Positions 37,347 through 46,092 of a stretch of DNA of 64,000 nucleotides are shown here, in pieces. Made by a program: the position numbers and the translations under genes. This DNA is from Limosilactobacillus frumenti DSM 13145. Lineage in GTDB: Bacteria; Bacillota; Bacilli; Lactobacillales; Lactobacillaceae. The notes below the pieces were generated by a model. The model was given only the letters and a program-made list of their open reading frames with translations, had not been told where the DNA came from and ran no database searches. The stretch covers positions 124,001 through 188,000 of the forward strand of contig NZ_AZER01000016.1 in assembly GCF_001436045.1 (NCBI RefSeq), in the 5' to 3' direction. Each line of letters opens with the position of its first letter. The stretch's first letter is position 1.

Positions 37347-37739
37347 TTATGAAGATTTATTATCTGCCTTGAGCTCTTCACGAGTCTTGACATCGTTAAT
37401 GTGTAATTCAAATTTCACTAGTTTTAAGCCGGTCATTTTTTGTAATTCGTGGTCGACTTCCTTACAAACAGCTTTGAAAACATCAGGAGCACTTTTACCG
37501 TACTCAATAGTAGCATCCATCTTGATAGCCACTTGTTTTTCGCCCACATCAGCATCAATTCCCTTCGTTGGATTAGTTCCAGAAGAAACTTTATCGGCTA
37601 ATTCCGAAAACATATTGCCGTCGAGTGAGAGAATTCCCGGCACTTTACTGGCGGTAATCCCAGCAATTTTCTCAATGACATGGTCATCAAACGTTAGCTG
37701 TTGGTCAATTTTGGCTTCAGGTGTAATAGTAGTTGTCAT
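37347..37739 (-). CDS. Asp23/Gls24 family envelope stress protein
   Basis: 130 residues. Asp23-family core: TFDDHVIEKIAGITASKVPGILSLDG near the start, then VAIKMDATIEYGKSAPDVFKAV and TGLKLVKFELHINDVKT. Membrane-associated through AmaP in staphylococci, where it is tied to cell-wall stress. Third gene of an AmaP-DUF2273-Asp23 operon that keeps the usual order. GGAGG precedes the ATG. Confidence 0.95.
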   Translation of the reverse strand: MTTTITPEAKIDQQLTFDDHVIEKIAGITASKVPGILSLDGNMFSELADKVSSGTNPTKGIDADVGEKQVAIKMDATIEYGKSAPDVFKAVCKEVDHELQKMTGLKLVKFELHINDVKTREELKADNKSS

Positions 37740-37757
37740 GATAGAACCTCCTTGTTC

Positions 37758-37949
37758 TTATTGACTGATGCGTGCGGTAAGACGGCCGGTCAATTTCTTA
37801 ATAGAAAAGCCCAATGTGTCTAAAATAAAACCAATCGTGGCAAAAATCATGGTTGCTAGCAAGATGCCGAGCATTGACCAAAATCCCCAAATCAACCAGG
37901 AAATGCTGATAATGAGACCGCTGATTGCGCCAATGACTGTTAACTTCAT
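37758..37949 (-). CDS. DUF2273 family small membrane protein
   Basis: 63 residues with two membrane helices, ISGLIISISWLIWGFWSML and the following LLATMIFATIGFILDTLG, plus a basic tail. DUF2273 proteins regularly accompany amaP and asp23. ATG 37949 follows AAGGAGG at 9 bases; the longer open frame begins with TTG inside that spacing and is rejected. Confidence 0.9.
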   Translation of the reverse strand: MKLTVIGAISGLIISISWLIWGFWSMLGILLATMIFATIGFILDTLGFSIKKLTGRLTARISQ

Positions 37950-37964
37950 GAGTGACAACCTCCT

Positions 37965-38510
37965 TTAGACAACTGCCACAGCATCGTGGTGGTTGTACGG
38001 TTTTAGGTTAACATTCAACTTCCGTAAGCCAATTGCATAGTTATTCTCTAAGTTATTGGCGATTTCTGATTGGATATCAGACTCTAGTAAGTTTAAGTTA
38101 GTCCTGGATGAAAGCATCCCTTCGACCTGAACGTCAGCCATCTGACGATTTTTAAGTAACTTAACTTTGGTCTGAGGATTGTATATCTCGTGATGAGCAA
38201 TTGAATGCCGAACACTATTTTCCACAGCGGCGCGGTCAATTCGTAAATGACTGGCACCATCCCTGGCGATGGTTAGTTGACGACTGGTTGTTGGCCGGAA
38301 AATAGCGATTCCCAGTGTTAATAGGGCAGTAAATATCAGGTATCCAGACAAAGCGAGGATTGTATACTGTCCGTATTCCGAGTAGAGCCAATTATCAATT
38401 TGCTGCGCCCAAGGTTCACTTCGGAAAGTCCACAATAGGATAATGGCACCGCCAATTAATCCTTGTAACAACATGCCAATGGTCACTAACCATTTTTTCC
38501 ATGCTGCCAT
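37965..38510 (-). CDS. amaP: Alkaline shock response membrane anchor protein AmaP
   Basis: 181 residues with two N-terminal membrane helices (about 8-28 and 50-70) and a cytoplasmic domain containing IDRAAVENSVRHSIAHHE and VKLLKNRQMADVQVEGML, typical of AmaP, which anchors Asp23 to the membrane. First gene of the three-gene operon; AAGGAGTG precedes the ATG. The 245 bases upstream hold no confident minus-strand promoter. Confidence 0.93.
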   Translation of the reverse strand: MAAWKKWLVTIGMLLQGLIGGAIILLWTFRSEPWAQQIDNWLYSEYGQYTILALSGYLIFTALLTLGIAIFRPTTSRQLTIARDGASHLRIDRAAVENSVRHSIAHHEIYNPQTKVKLLKNRQMADVQVEGMLSSRTNLNLLESDIQSEIANNLENNYAIGLRKLNVNLKPYNHHDAVAVV

Positions 38511-38692
38511 GTCGCATCACTCCTTTCATGATGTGGCTGGTAGTATCTGACGATGTTTAAACTTTAACATAGGACTGATATGATTGGATGCATTTGATGA
38601 ACGATGTTATTGTTCCTTATGATGCTGATCACAGTTTGTTCACACTTGCGGACTTAATATACAGTTACTGCAGATTGGTTTAAGACTTTTCA

Positions 38693-38722
38693 TTCACTAC
38701 GTCAGAACTTTCGCCTTATAAT
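38693..38722 (+). promoter_or_regulatory. Promoter of the lplA unit
   Basis: -35 TTCACT (38693-38698), 18-bp spacer, perfect -10 TATAAT (38717-38722). Confidence 0.7.
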
Positions 38723-38755
38723 AAAGATAGAAAACAGATTGAAGGGGGACTTATA

Positions 38756-39031
38756 ATGAATCAAACATTTATGGCTGGTTATTATCAAGGCGTCGTCGAA
38801 GTGGCACCAGCGTCACTATCTGCTGCACAAGTTGAACGTTTGGCTGTGACGATGACCATTCAGCACCTGCGTCATGCAGGGGTCAGCATCACTAGTATTC
38901 ATGATTTTCTCGTGGACACGATTCATGCCGATGATCGAGTCGTAAAACAGTACCTAAATTTGTCGGCTGCCCAACTGGAAAGTGCCCAGGCTGAATTATT
39001 AGCCCTCGCTTTCAAAAATGAAGAGGCATAA
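38756..39031 (+). CDS. Hypothetical protein preceding lipoate ligase
   Basis: 91 residues, soluble and predicted all-helical; Ala-rich with SLSAAQVERLAVTMTIQHL and LNLSAAQLESAQAELLAL suggesting two related helical segments. No family recognised. AAGGGGGA lies upstream and the stop is only 6 bases from lplA, so the two share a transcript. A role tied to lipoylation is guesswork from position only. Confidence 0.75.
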   Translation: MNQTFMAGYYQGVVEVAPASLSAAQVERLAVTMTIQHLRHAGVSITSIHDFLVDTIHADDRVVKQYLNLSAAQLESAQAELLALAFKNEEA

Positions 39032-39037
39032 TAATCA

Positions 39038-40078
39038 ATGATTTATTTGGACTTAAGCAATGGGCACCGCTATATGAAGAATTTTTTCGTAATTTTAGCG
39101 TTGCCTGATTTTTTGGATGCCTGTCAACGATTAAGTGATGATGTATTGCTTTACTTTTACTCTCCGCAAACGCCAGTTGTCAACGTTGGCCGATATCAAA
39201 ATGTTTACCAGGAAGTAAATCTTCCATACCTTAGACAAGAAGGCATTCAATTGGTCCGACGTCAGCCGGGTGGGGGCGCAGTTTATGTTGACCAGGGTGA
39301 TTTAACTTATGTTTACATAAACACTTCAAAACAAGTGCGGAGCCCCCACTTTGAGTCTTATGCTGCGCCAATTATTAAGACCCTGCGTGATATGCATGTG
39401 GATGTTCAGCAGACAGGGCGAAATGACTTGACGGTAGATGGCCATAAGTTTTCGGGAATGGCCTTTTCGAAGAGTGGTGACCGCGTAACTTACGGCGGGA
39501 CACTGATGGTGGATGTTAACCTTGACAAGGCTAGCAAGGCTATCACCCCTAATATCACTAAACTAAAAGACAATGGCGTTAAATCAGTTCATAGTCGAAT
39601 CACCAATTTACGACCGTACCTGAAGGGTAAGTATGCTAACTTGACCCTCTCTGAACTGCAAGAACAGATTTTGCAGAATGCCATTGCTGAACATGGTGGT
39701 CAGGAGCACTTTCGGCGTGAAGAACTCACTACTGAGGAGTGGCAACGCCTAGAAACGATCGCTCGTGATAAATATGGATCTAAGCAATGGATCATGGGCG
39801 GTAATGTTCACCAATACTACTTCGATCACTATTACAAGGGGATCGGAACTGTTGCGATTAGCTTCGATGTTCACCAGCATAAGATCACCGCTGCTAAGTT
39901 GTATGGTGATTTCTTAATGGCCATCAATGACCTAAAGCCCTTGGAACACTACTTAATCGGTTGTCCCTTGGAAAAAGCTGCACTAACCAGTGCTTTTGAC
40001 AATATGGACCTGCGTAAAAATTTTGCTGATATCGATCCCCGTCCACTAATTGATAAAATGATGACGGTAGGCAAGTAA
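39038..40078 (+). CDS. lplA: Lipoate--protein ligase
   Basis: Attaches lipoate, via lipoyl-AMP, to E2 and H proteins. 346 residues. Binding motifs are LVRRQPGGGAVYVDQGDLTYVYI (the RRxSGGGAVxHD loop with Gln-Pro in place of Ser), GRNDLTVDGHKFSGMAFSK (with the catalytic-region Lys of KFSG) and the accessory C-terminal domain from about residue 245. AGAGG is upstream. Follows the hypothetical gene in the same unit. Confidence 0.94.
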   Translation: MIYLDLSNGHRYMKNFFVILALPDFLDACQRLSDDVLLYFYSPQTPVVNVGRYQNVYQEVNLPYLRQEGIQLVRRQPGGGAVYVDQGDLTYVYINTSKQVRSPHFESYAAPIIKTLRDMHVDVQQTGRNDLTVDGHKFSGMAFSKSGDRVTYGGTLMVDVNLDKASKAITPNITKLKDNGVKSVHSRITNLRPYLKGKYANLTLSELQEQILQNAIAEHGGQEHFRREELTTEEWQRLETIARDKYGSKQWIMGGNVHQYYFDHYYKGIGTVAISFDVHQHKITAAKLYGDFLMAINDLKPLEHYLIGCPLEKAALTSAFDNMDLRKNFADIDPRPLIDKMMTVGK

Positions 40079-40080
40079 CG

Positions 40081-40118
40081 AAAATGACCTCACGAGTAAT
40101 TCCCGTGAGGTCATTTTT
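40081..40118. terminator. Bidirectional terminator
   Basis: Perfect 14-bp stem AAAATGACCTCACG/CGTGAGGTCATTTT between convergent lplA and the CorC-type gene. Confidence 0.95.
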
Positions 40119-40127
40119 AAGTCTTAT

Positions 40128-41486
40128 TTACTTGTCGTTATTTTTCTTATCCGGTTCCTTAGATTGTTTTTTTGGCTTGATGTAAATAACCTTGAACTTA
40201 TTTACATAGGCATTCTGTAAATCTAACGGAATGAAAGAGAAGTTATCAACCCGAATTGGCTTACCAACCTTGAGATCGTACTGTCGTTCAAGGAAGAAAC
40301 CAGTTAAGGTGGTTACTTCAGAGTTTTCAAACTGGTCAATCTTGGTATTAAAGTACCGTTCAAAGTCGTCTAGTGGCATCTTGCCAGAAACTTCATAAGT
40401 TGGGTTGCCCTTGCTATCAGAATCCTGCTTTTCAATCATGTCTGAAGTAGCGTGGTCAATTTCTTCGCCAACCGTGCCAAATAGTTCTTCGTAGATATCT
40501 TTATCGGTGATGATCCCAGAAGTACCACCGTATTCGTCTTGAACAACAACAATTGGCACTTGCTTAGTCATCATTTGCTTCAACACGTTGGTAAGTTGCT
40601 CATTCTCATAGACAATTGGGATCTTCCGCATGATTGTCCGAATAGAAGCCTTCGGATTAATTTGATTTTGCCGCATGATATCATAAGCAAAAATATAACC
40701 CAAAATGTGATCCTTATCGTTATTCGCAACGACTGGAAAACGAGTAAACTTCTTTTCAAAGTAGAGTTGAGCCGCGTCAGCAATTGTGGCTTGAATATCA
40801 ATGACAGTTAATTGTGTACGGTCCACCATGATATCTTCGGCTACCTTATCGTTCATTTCAAAAGCCCGTTGCATGAACAGCACATCCGCTTTATCCATTT
40901 CACCGGCTTTTTCAGACTGACGCGACAAGGTCATGATTTCGTTTTGCGAATAAGTATCTTCTTCTGGTTGAACATTGTAGCCCAAGAGCTTCGTAATCCA
41001 AGCAGCAGTCACCGCAAACAACCAAACGAATGGGTAGAAGATGGTATGGAAGAACTGAATGGGGTGGACAATTGATAATAGAATTGGCACTGGGCGGTCA
41101 ATTGCCATGTTCTTTGGTACCAAATCAGTGAAGACGGCGTGGAAGAAGGTGAAGATCAGCACACCAAGAATTGGCGAAATGATCTCACGAACGTTTGTCG
41201 GAACCACTGAAATCTTCATCAACAAGTTGGTAATGTACTGGTCACCAATCCACCCTAAGATCAGGGAAGTCATGGTAACCCCGACTTGGGCAGTCGATAG
41301 GTATTCGTTCAAATTACCAACCATGTGCTCTGCTCGCTTAACTTTGCGGGTTTGCTTGAGTTCTTTTAATTCACTCGGCCGTACTTTAACGACAGAGTAT
41401 TCAAGCAGAGTAAACAGAGCAGCTAACAACAGAATAAGGATAATAATAATTAGTTGAAACCAATTAGAATTTATCAAACTATTCAT
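40128..41486 (-). CDS. CorC/HlyC family transporter (CNNM domain + CBS pair)
   Basis: 452 residues. An N-terminal CNNM/DUF21 domain with four hydrophobic segments (about 10-180; includes AQVGVTMTSLILGWIGDQ and DLVPKNMAI) is followed by two CBS domains (about 210-335; MVDRTQLTVIDIQATI, IPIVVVQDEYGGTSGIIT) and a C-terminal CorC_HlyC domain (about 350-430). The Lys-rich tail is unremarkable. Relatives export Mg2+ or affect divalent-cation tolerance. AGGTGA lies upstream of the ATG. Confidence 0.94.
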   Translation of the reverse strand: MNSLINSNWFQLIIIILILLLAALFTLLEYSVVKVRPSELKELKQTRKVKRAEHMVGNLNEYLSTAQVGVTMTSLILGWIGDQYITNLLMKISVVPTNVREIISPILGVLIFTFFHAVFTDLVPKNMAIDRPVPILLSIVHPIQFFHTIFYPFVWLFAVTAAWITKLLGYNVQPEEDTYSQNEIMTLSRQSEKAGEMDKADVLFMQRAFEMNDKVAEDIMVDRTQLTVIDIQATIADAAQLYFEKKFTRFPVVANNDKDHILGYIFAYDIMRQNQINPKASIRTIMRKIPIVYENEQLTNVLKQMMTKQVPIVVVQDEYGGTSGIITDKDIYEELFGTVGEEIDHATSDMIEKQDSDSKGNPTYEVSGKMPLDDFERYFNTKIDQFENSEVTTLTGFFLERQYDLKVGKPIRVDNFSFIPLDLQNAYVNKFKVIYIKPKKQSKEPDKKNNDK

Positions 41487-41713
41487 ATTATCTAGTCACC
41501 TAAACCTTTAAAATATTTATCAACTACCATTGTATCAGTCTTTGTCAGCAAGGAATACTATTTCGATAGATAAAAAATGAAAAACAATATTAATGATGGT
41601 TATTTATGAACTTAATAATTAACACTATTTGCCAAAATGGTCACTAATTCGTTTAAAAACGCTTTCAAGAGAACTAAAATAGGAATAATTATATTAGAAA
41701 GAAAGCGATAGAG

Positions 41714-42571
41714 ATGCGTTTACGATGGAAAGCATTACTAGGAGTAGGGCTGTTAGGACTACTGTCAATTGGGTTGACCGGTTGTGGCAATAACCGGGCC
41801 GATGGTGTTCAGGGCAGTAAAAAACTGGTGGTTGCTACACCAGGAGATATGTATGCTTCATCATTCCATGATCCTAAGACCAACAAATTAACCGGCTATG
41901 AAGTTGATATTGCTAAAGAAGTCGGGAAACGGCTTCATCGAAAGGTCGTCTTTAAACAACTTAATGTTGATGGCGAACTAACAGCAGTCTCTTCTGGTAA
42001 GGCTGATATCGCGGCAGGTAACTTCAACTTGTCCCCAATTTATCAGGATAAATACCTATTTTCCAAGCCTTATAAATATTCTTATGGTGGATTATTAGTC
42101 CGGGGTGGTGACCAATCAGGAATCCATACCTGGAAAGATATTAAGGGTAAACGGTCTGCCGGCGAAGCAGGAACGTTAAATCAGAAGTGGGCCCAGTATA
42201 TGGGCGCTAAATTGGTCAACTACGATAACGCAAGTGGGTTGATTAACGACGTTGCTAACGGCAAGGTTGACTTTATTCCCAACGATTATAATGGCCTCAA
42301 AATGAATGTTAAGAAAACTCCTGTAAAGGGAGTGGCGATGGCCAAAGGGCTGTATTATCGGACGAACCTCATGGGGAAGGGAATTGGCTTCCTCATTAAT
42401 AAGAAGGATACTAAGCTGCAGAAAGAAATTAATAAGCAACTTACTGCAATGCGCAAGGATGGCACCCTAAGCAAGATCATGCTGAAGTACTATGATAACG
42501 ATGTTTCCCAGAAGCCAACTAACAAGCACATTAAGTACTTCAAGGTTCCTCTATCAGTAAAGGGTGACTAG
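41714..42571 (+). CDS. Amino-acid-type ABC transporter substrate-binding lipoprotein
   Basis: 285 residues. The signal peptide ends in a lipobox LTGC (Cys at about 24). The mature part is a family-3 solute-binding protein: TGYEVDIAKEVGKRL, GKADIAAGNFNLSPIYQDKYLFSKPY and GKRSAGEAGTLNQKW. No permease or ATPase gene is adjacent. Instead the stop lies one base before an enolase-superfamily gene, an unusual coupling. The ligand could be an amino acid or a related acid; the neighbour hints at a sugar acid (inference). Confidence 0.9.
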   Translation: MRLRWKALLGVGLLGLLSIGLTGCGNNRADGVQGSKKLVVATPGDMYASSFHDPKTNKLTGYEVDIAKEVGKRLHRKVVFKQLNVDGELTAVSSGKADIAAGNFNLSPIYQDKYLFSKPYKYSYGGLLVRGGDQSGIHTWKDIKGKRSAGEAGTLNQKWAQYMGAKLVNYDNASGLINDVANGKVDFIPNDYNGLKMNVKKTPVKGVAMAKGLYYRTNLMGKGIGFLINKKDTKLQKEINKQLTAMRKDGTLSKIMLKYYDNDVSQKPTNKHIKYFKVPLSVKGD

Positions 42572-42572
42572 G

Positions 42573-43745
42573 ATGAAAATCACGAGTGTCGACATTATCA
42601 AATTGAACTGGCCAGGCTTGGAGAAGTGGTGGCATCCAGTTTGTGTACGTATCAATACTGAAGATGGTCAGTTTGGCTATGGCGAAGCAGGAGTCGCCTA
42701 TGGAACAGGCTACCAAGGGACAATCGGTGTTTTACATGAATTAGCCCACCGGGTAATCGGCCATGATGCCCTGAATATAAATGCGATTAACCGCGACTTT
42801 TACGAACACACCTTTTGGGCCAAGGGCGGCGGCGTTATCTTTTATTCCGCAGTCAGTGCGATTGATATTGCCCTCTGGGATCTGAAAGGGAAGCATTTTG
42901 ATGTGCCAGTATACCAGTTACTTGGTGGTCAGGTTAATCATCATATTCGGGCTTATGCCAGTCACCTTGAATATGGTTGGGGGCCATTTTCCCGTTACGT
43001 TACTAAGCCTCGTGATTTTGAACGGTTAGCGGAACGGGCTGTTAACCAGGGTTACGCAGGCGTCAAGATTGATCCATTACCCCAATTAAAACATACAGCA
43101 TATATGGAACATGAAGAGATATTGGATTCAAAGCAACTGGCAACTATTAACCAGCGAGTGAAGGCGGTTCGTTCAGGAATTGGCAGTCAGCGCGATCTGA
43201 TTACTGATTGTCACGCTAAACTCGGTTATTTGGCTGCCAAACAGCTCTCATTAGCGATGAAAGATCAGAACATCCTGTACTTAGAAGAACCATTTGATCC
43301 ACGAATGACGAGCGAGTTTCAAAAGCTCGCTAGGGAGCAATCAATCCCATTAGCAACCGGGGAACGTTTAACGACCGCCCTCAGTTTTCAACCGCTGATT
43401 GAAAATCACGCCATTAGTGTTGCCCAGCCAGACTTGGGCAATTGTGGAGGCTTTTCGGGACTGATTAACATTGCTAACCTGGCAAAAATACACCAGGTCA
43501 AGCTCCAGTTGCACGTTTGTGGTGGACCAATTGCGACTGCGGCAGCGTTGCAGTATGAAGCTGCCGACCAGAATTGTATTTACCATGAAGAGCATGAAAT
43601 TAACTTAAAAGAAGCAAATTACCACTCTGGTAAGTATCATTATCAACCAGAGCAAGGCTTTTATCCGATTCCCGACCGGCCAGGAATTGGTCAAGAACTG
43701 ACTGATAAGGCATTAGCAATGGCTGATATTGTTACGATTAAATAA
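42573..43745 (+). CDS. Mandelate racemase/muconate lactonizing enzyme family dehydratase
   Basis: 390-residue enolase-superfamily enzyme. Capping domain at about 1-125 (VYQLLGG closes it). In the barrel lie the KxD-type GVKIDPLP, metal ligands in TDCHAKL, LEEPFDP and TGERL, and QLHVCGGP near the end. These fit D-galactonate/mannonate-type sugar-acid dehydratases, but the residues cannot fix the substrate. ATG 42573 is chosen because AAAGGGTG lies 6 bases upstream; an in-frame GTG at 42564 overlaps that site. Confidence 0.9.
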   Translation: MKITSVDIIKLNWPGLEKWWHPVCVRINTEDGQFGYGEAGVAYGTGYQGTIGVLHELAHRVIGHDALNINAINRDFYEHTFWAKGGGVIFYSAVSAIDIALWDLKGKHFDVPVYQLLGGQVNHHIRAYASHLEYGWGPFSRYVTKPRDFERLAERAVNQGYAGVKIDPLPQLKHTAYMEHEEILDSKQLATINQRVKAVRSGIGSQRDLITDCHAKLGYLAAKQLSLAMKDQNILYLEEPFDPRMTSEFQKLAREQSIPLATGERLTTALSFQPLIENHAISVAQPDLGNCGGFSGLINIANLAKIHQVKLQLHVCGGPIATAAALQYEAADQNCIYHEEHEINLKEANYHSGKYHYQPEQGFYPIPDRPGIGQELTDKALAMADIVTIK

Positions 43746-43747
43746 AT

Positions 43748-43783
43748 AAACGCCCAACTACCTTTGGAGGTAATTGGGCGTTT
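43748..43783. terminator. Bidirectional terminator
   Basis: 16-bp nearly perfect stem starting AAACGCCCAA and ending TTGGGCGTTT, loop TTGG, between convergent genes. Confidence 0.93.
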
Positions 43784-43786
43784 CTC

Positions 43787-44857
43787 TCACTTATCATCCG
43801 GATGTTCACTAATCTCATCCAGTGCCTGACGCTGTTTCTTTTGATCAACATGTGTGTACAAGTCAGTCGCTGAGGTACCCTTTTGCCCTAATTGCTGAGC
43901 GACAAGAACCTGATCTTTAGTGACGGAATACATTTCTGATGCCAATGTGTGTCGCAATTTGTGCGGGGTGAGGGGATGACCAAAGGCAGTAGAATACTTC
44001 TTAACCATTTTTTCAATTGCGTTAGCGGTCATCCGCCGCGTTTCACCATGATACAGGGTTAGAAAGAAGGCCGTGTCTTTTTTCAGGGCATGGTATCGTT
44101 GCGCCCTAATTGTGAGGTAGTTCTTAAGGTAAGGCAGAGCCCAGGGTGCAATTGGGACCGAATCCTTTTGACCACCTTTCCGGACGACATCCAGCAGCTG
44201 TTGCTTCATATTTAAGTCCTTGAGACTTACGTTGGCTGCTTCAGACACCCGCACACCTGTAGCAAGGATTAAAGTGATAATCGCAATATCACGTTCCTTA
44301 TTTACTTTATAGGCCGGCAAAGCCCGCTTATCACACATTTTTGGATATTGATTCTCAATAAAATTAATAAAGTCAAACTTCATCTGGCCTCGGTACATAT
44401 GCGAGGCTAAAGTATGGGCCCGGTAATTAAGGGTTTTGGTGTCGTTCAACGAATCAATTTTGAGCATCACATTTCGGTAAAAATATGGTTCACCATCGTT
44501 AACATCGGCGGTCACTGTTAAATACTTAAAGAGGGACCGCAAGGCATTGATGGAGCGGTTAATCGACGTTGGTGAATTCAAATGACCCTGAGCATTGGTC
44601 GAATGACGGAGATGATCAATGTAAAGCATAATATCATTTCGCCGGAGATGAGATAATTCATCAGTACTAACAGCTATATTGGTGGGTGCAGAACTAATTC
44701 CAGATGCTCGCAACCAGTCGAAGAAACGTCGAATTTCAGTAAGGTACTGATAGGTGGTCGTGACGGCATGGTTAGTACCCAAGTAATAATCATTAACATA
44801 ATCTGGCAGCTTGTTTAGTTCTTCTTGGATTAGCTTTAAATACTTATCTGATTCCAT
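43787..44857 (-). CDS. xerS: Tyrosine recombinase XerS family
   Basis: 356 residues, the length of the single-recombinase XerS of streptococci and lactococci, with its signature GEPYFYRNVM. Catalytic residues: Arg in ATGVRVSEAANV, Lys in RKGGQKDSV, His/Arg in PHKLRHTLASEMY and the nucleophile Tyr in TDLYTHV. The second catalytic His of the usual LGH reads LGQ. XerS acts at difSL to resolve chromosome dimers. No difSL-like site is obvious next to it. GGTGGTG precedes the ATG. A second role as a Xer-like integrase cannot be excluded. Confidence 0.88.
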   Translation of the reverse strand: MESDKYLKLIQEELNKLPDYVNDYYLGTNHAVTTTYQYLTEIRRFFDWLRASGISSAPTNIAVSTDELSHLRRNDIMLYIDHLRHSTNAQGHLNSPTSINRSINALRSLFKYLTVTADVNDGEPYFYRNVMLKIDSLNDTKTLNYRAHTLASHMYRGQMKFDFINFIENQYPKMCDKRALPAYKVNKERDIAIITLILATGVRVSEAANVSLKDLNMKQQLLDVVRKGGQKDSVPIAPWALPYLKNYLTIRAQRYHALKKDTAFFLTLYHGETRRMTANAIEKMVKKYSTAFGHPLTPHKLRHTLASEMYSVTKDQVLVAQQLGQKGTSATDLYTHVDQKKQRQALDEISEHPDDK

Positions 44858-44883
44858 TACATCACCACCTTAATTACGATAAA

Positions 44884-44909
44884 TAAAAAGACTGGGTGAT
44901 ACCCAGCCT
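44884..44909 (-). terminator. Terminator of tRNA-Pro
   Basis: Minus-strand stem CTGGGT/ACCCAG followed by TCTTTTTATTT, directly after the tRNA 3' end. Confidence 0.85.
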
Positions 44910-44916
44910 GTAGTAA

Positions 44917-44990
44917 TCGGGAAAACAGGATTCGAACCTGCGACCCCCTGGTCCCAAACCAGGTGCTCTACCAAGCTGAGCTATTTCCCG
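44917..44990 (-). tRNA. tRNA-Pro (anticodon UGG)
   Basis: Cloverleaf of 74 nt without encoded CCA: acceptor CGGGAAA/TTTCCCG, D-arm with AGCTCAGCTTGGTAGAGC, anticodon arm CCTGG-TTTGGGA-CCAGG (anticodon TGG), T-arm CAGG-TTCGAAT-CCTG, discriminator A. Confidence 0.96.
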
Positions 44991-45013
44991 ATGTCCTTGT
45001 GACAACAGTATTT

Positions 45014-45042
45014 AGTATACCCGAATCCCTACGTTTGGTAAA
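45014..45042 (-). promoter_or_regulatory. Promoter of tRNA-Pro
   Basis: On the minus strand, -35 TTTACC, 17-bp spacer, -10 TATACT, 24 bases before the tRNA 5' end. Confidence 0.75.
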
Positions 45043-45072
45043 GGCTTTTTCCAAAAAGCTGGTGTCACCACA

Positions 45073-45081
45073 TGATATAAT
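45073..45081 (+). promoter_or_regulatory. Extended -10 promoter of the hydroxyacyl-CoA dehydrogenase gene
   Basis: TGATATAAT (extended -10) 41 bases before the start codon; no clear -35. Confidence 0.6.
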
Positions 45082-45121
45082 TATAGTCATAAGACGATTG
45101 GACCTAAAAGGAGTGAATATA

Positions 45122-46069
45122 ATGAAAATAAATGACATTCACAGGATTGCTAATATCGGTGCTGGGACAATGGGACACGCAATTGCTCTCCAATTTGCGA
45201 TGAAAGGCTACCAGGTTAACTTGTATGATCATTCTATTGAAGGATTACAACGGGGGATAGAACTGATCAAACATGACTTGCAGACTTTTATTGATGCTCA
45301 AGTCGTTACTACTCCTGCGGAAGAAATTCTTAAGCGTATCCATGCGACCACTGATTTAACAGTGGCATTAAAAGATGTTCAATTCGTAATTGAATCTATT
45401 GTAGAGAATGCGGATATTAAAAAGCAGGTTTGGCAAGAAGTTGAGCGGGCAGTTGCCGATGATACCGTCTTAGCAACTAACACTTCGGGATTGAGTCCAA
45501 CGGAACTGCAAGGTGTGTTGAATCACCCGGAGAGATTTGTAGTTGCGCACTTCTGGAATCCTGCTCAACTGATGCCATTAGTGGAGGTTGTACCAGGTAA
45601 ACAAACCAGTGAGCAGACAGTTAATTTGACGGTCGAATTGATGAATAAGATCGGTAAACATGCTGTTCCATTGAAGAAGGAAGCCCTCGGCTTTGTAGGT
45701 AATAGAATTCAATTAGCGGTTCTGCGGGAAGCCTTCCACATTGTTAATGAGGGCGTGGCTAGTCCAGAAGCCGTTGATGATATCATCAAATACAGTCTTG
45801 GCCGACGCTGGAATTTAGTTGGACCAATTGCTTCAGCCGACCTTGGAGGATTAGATGTTTTTAAGAACATTAGCTCATACTTATACGCTGATTTGGCCAA
45901 TGACACCGGTACCGATCCTGTTCTTGCAAAGAAAGTTGATGAAGGTCAACTTGGTCTGAAGACTGGTAAAGGATTTTTCACCTGGACAGGTAACCAAGGT
46001 CAAAAGATTGTAAAGAATCGTGATGAACAGTTGCTGGCACAATTGAAAGATGATCAGAAAAGCAAATAA
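45122..46069 (+). CDS. 3-hydroxyacyl-CoA dehydrogenase family protein
   Basis: 315 residues. NAD-binding GAGTMGHAIALQFA at the N-terminus, the ESIVENADIKKQVW strand, NTSGLSPTEL and the catalytic His of VVAHFWNPAQLMPLVEVV. The C-terminal helical domain has GFVGNRIQLAVLREAFHIV and GLKTGKGFFTW. Could be 3-hydroxybutyryl-CoA dehydrogenase or an L-gulonate-type 3-dehydrogenase; no other beta-oxidation gene is near. ATG 45122 follows AAAAGGAG; the open frame upstream overlaps tRNA-Pro and is not coding. Confidence 0.92.
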   Translation: MKINDIHRIANIGAGTMGHAIALQFAMKGYQVNLYDHSIEGLQRGIELIKHDLQTFIDAQVVTTPAEEILKRIHATTDLTVALKDVQFVIESIVENADIKKQVWQEVERAVADDTVLATNTSGLSPTELQGVLNHPERFVVAHFWNPAQLMPLVEVVPGKQTSEQTVNLTVELMNKIGKHAVPLKKEALGFVGNRIQLAVLREAFHIVNEGVASPEAVDDIIKYSLGRRWNLVGPIASADLGGLDVFKNISSYLYADLANDTGTDPVLAKKVDEGQLGLKTGKGFFTWTGNQGQKIVKNRDEQLLAQLKDDQKSK

Positions 46070-46092
46070 TCATCATAAATATTATGTAAACT
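46065..46092 (+). repeat. dif-like site, copy 1
   Basis: Right arm TTATGTAAACT (46082-46092) matches exactly the XerD arm of the Firmicutes dif consensus as I remember it; centre TAAATA; left arm AATAATCATCA is not dif-like. Together with copy 2 it forms an 18-bp direct repeat bracketing the recombinase and GNAT genes. Overlaps the end of the preceding gene by 5 bases. Confidence 0.65.

Noticed and set aside
44963-45121. Extended N-terminus of the hydroxyacyl-CoA dehydrogenase
   Set aside because: The frame begins within tRNA-Pro on the other strand; the Rossmann motif and AAAAGGAG fix the start at 45122.
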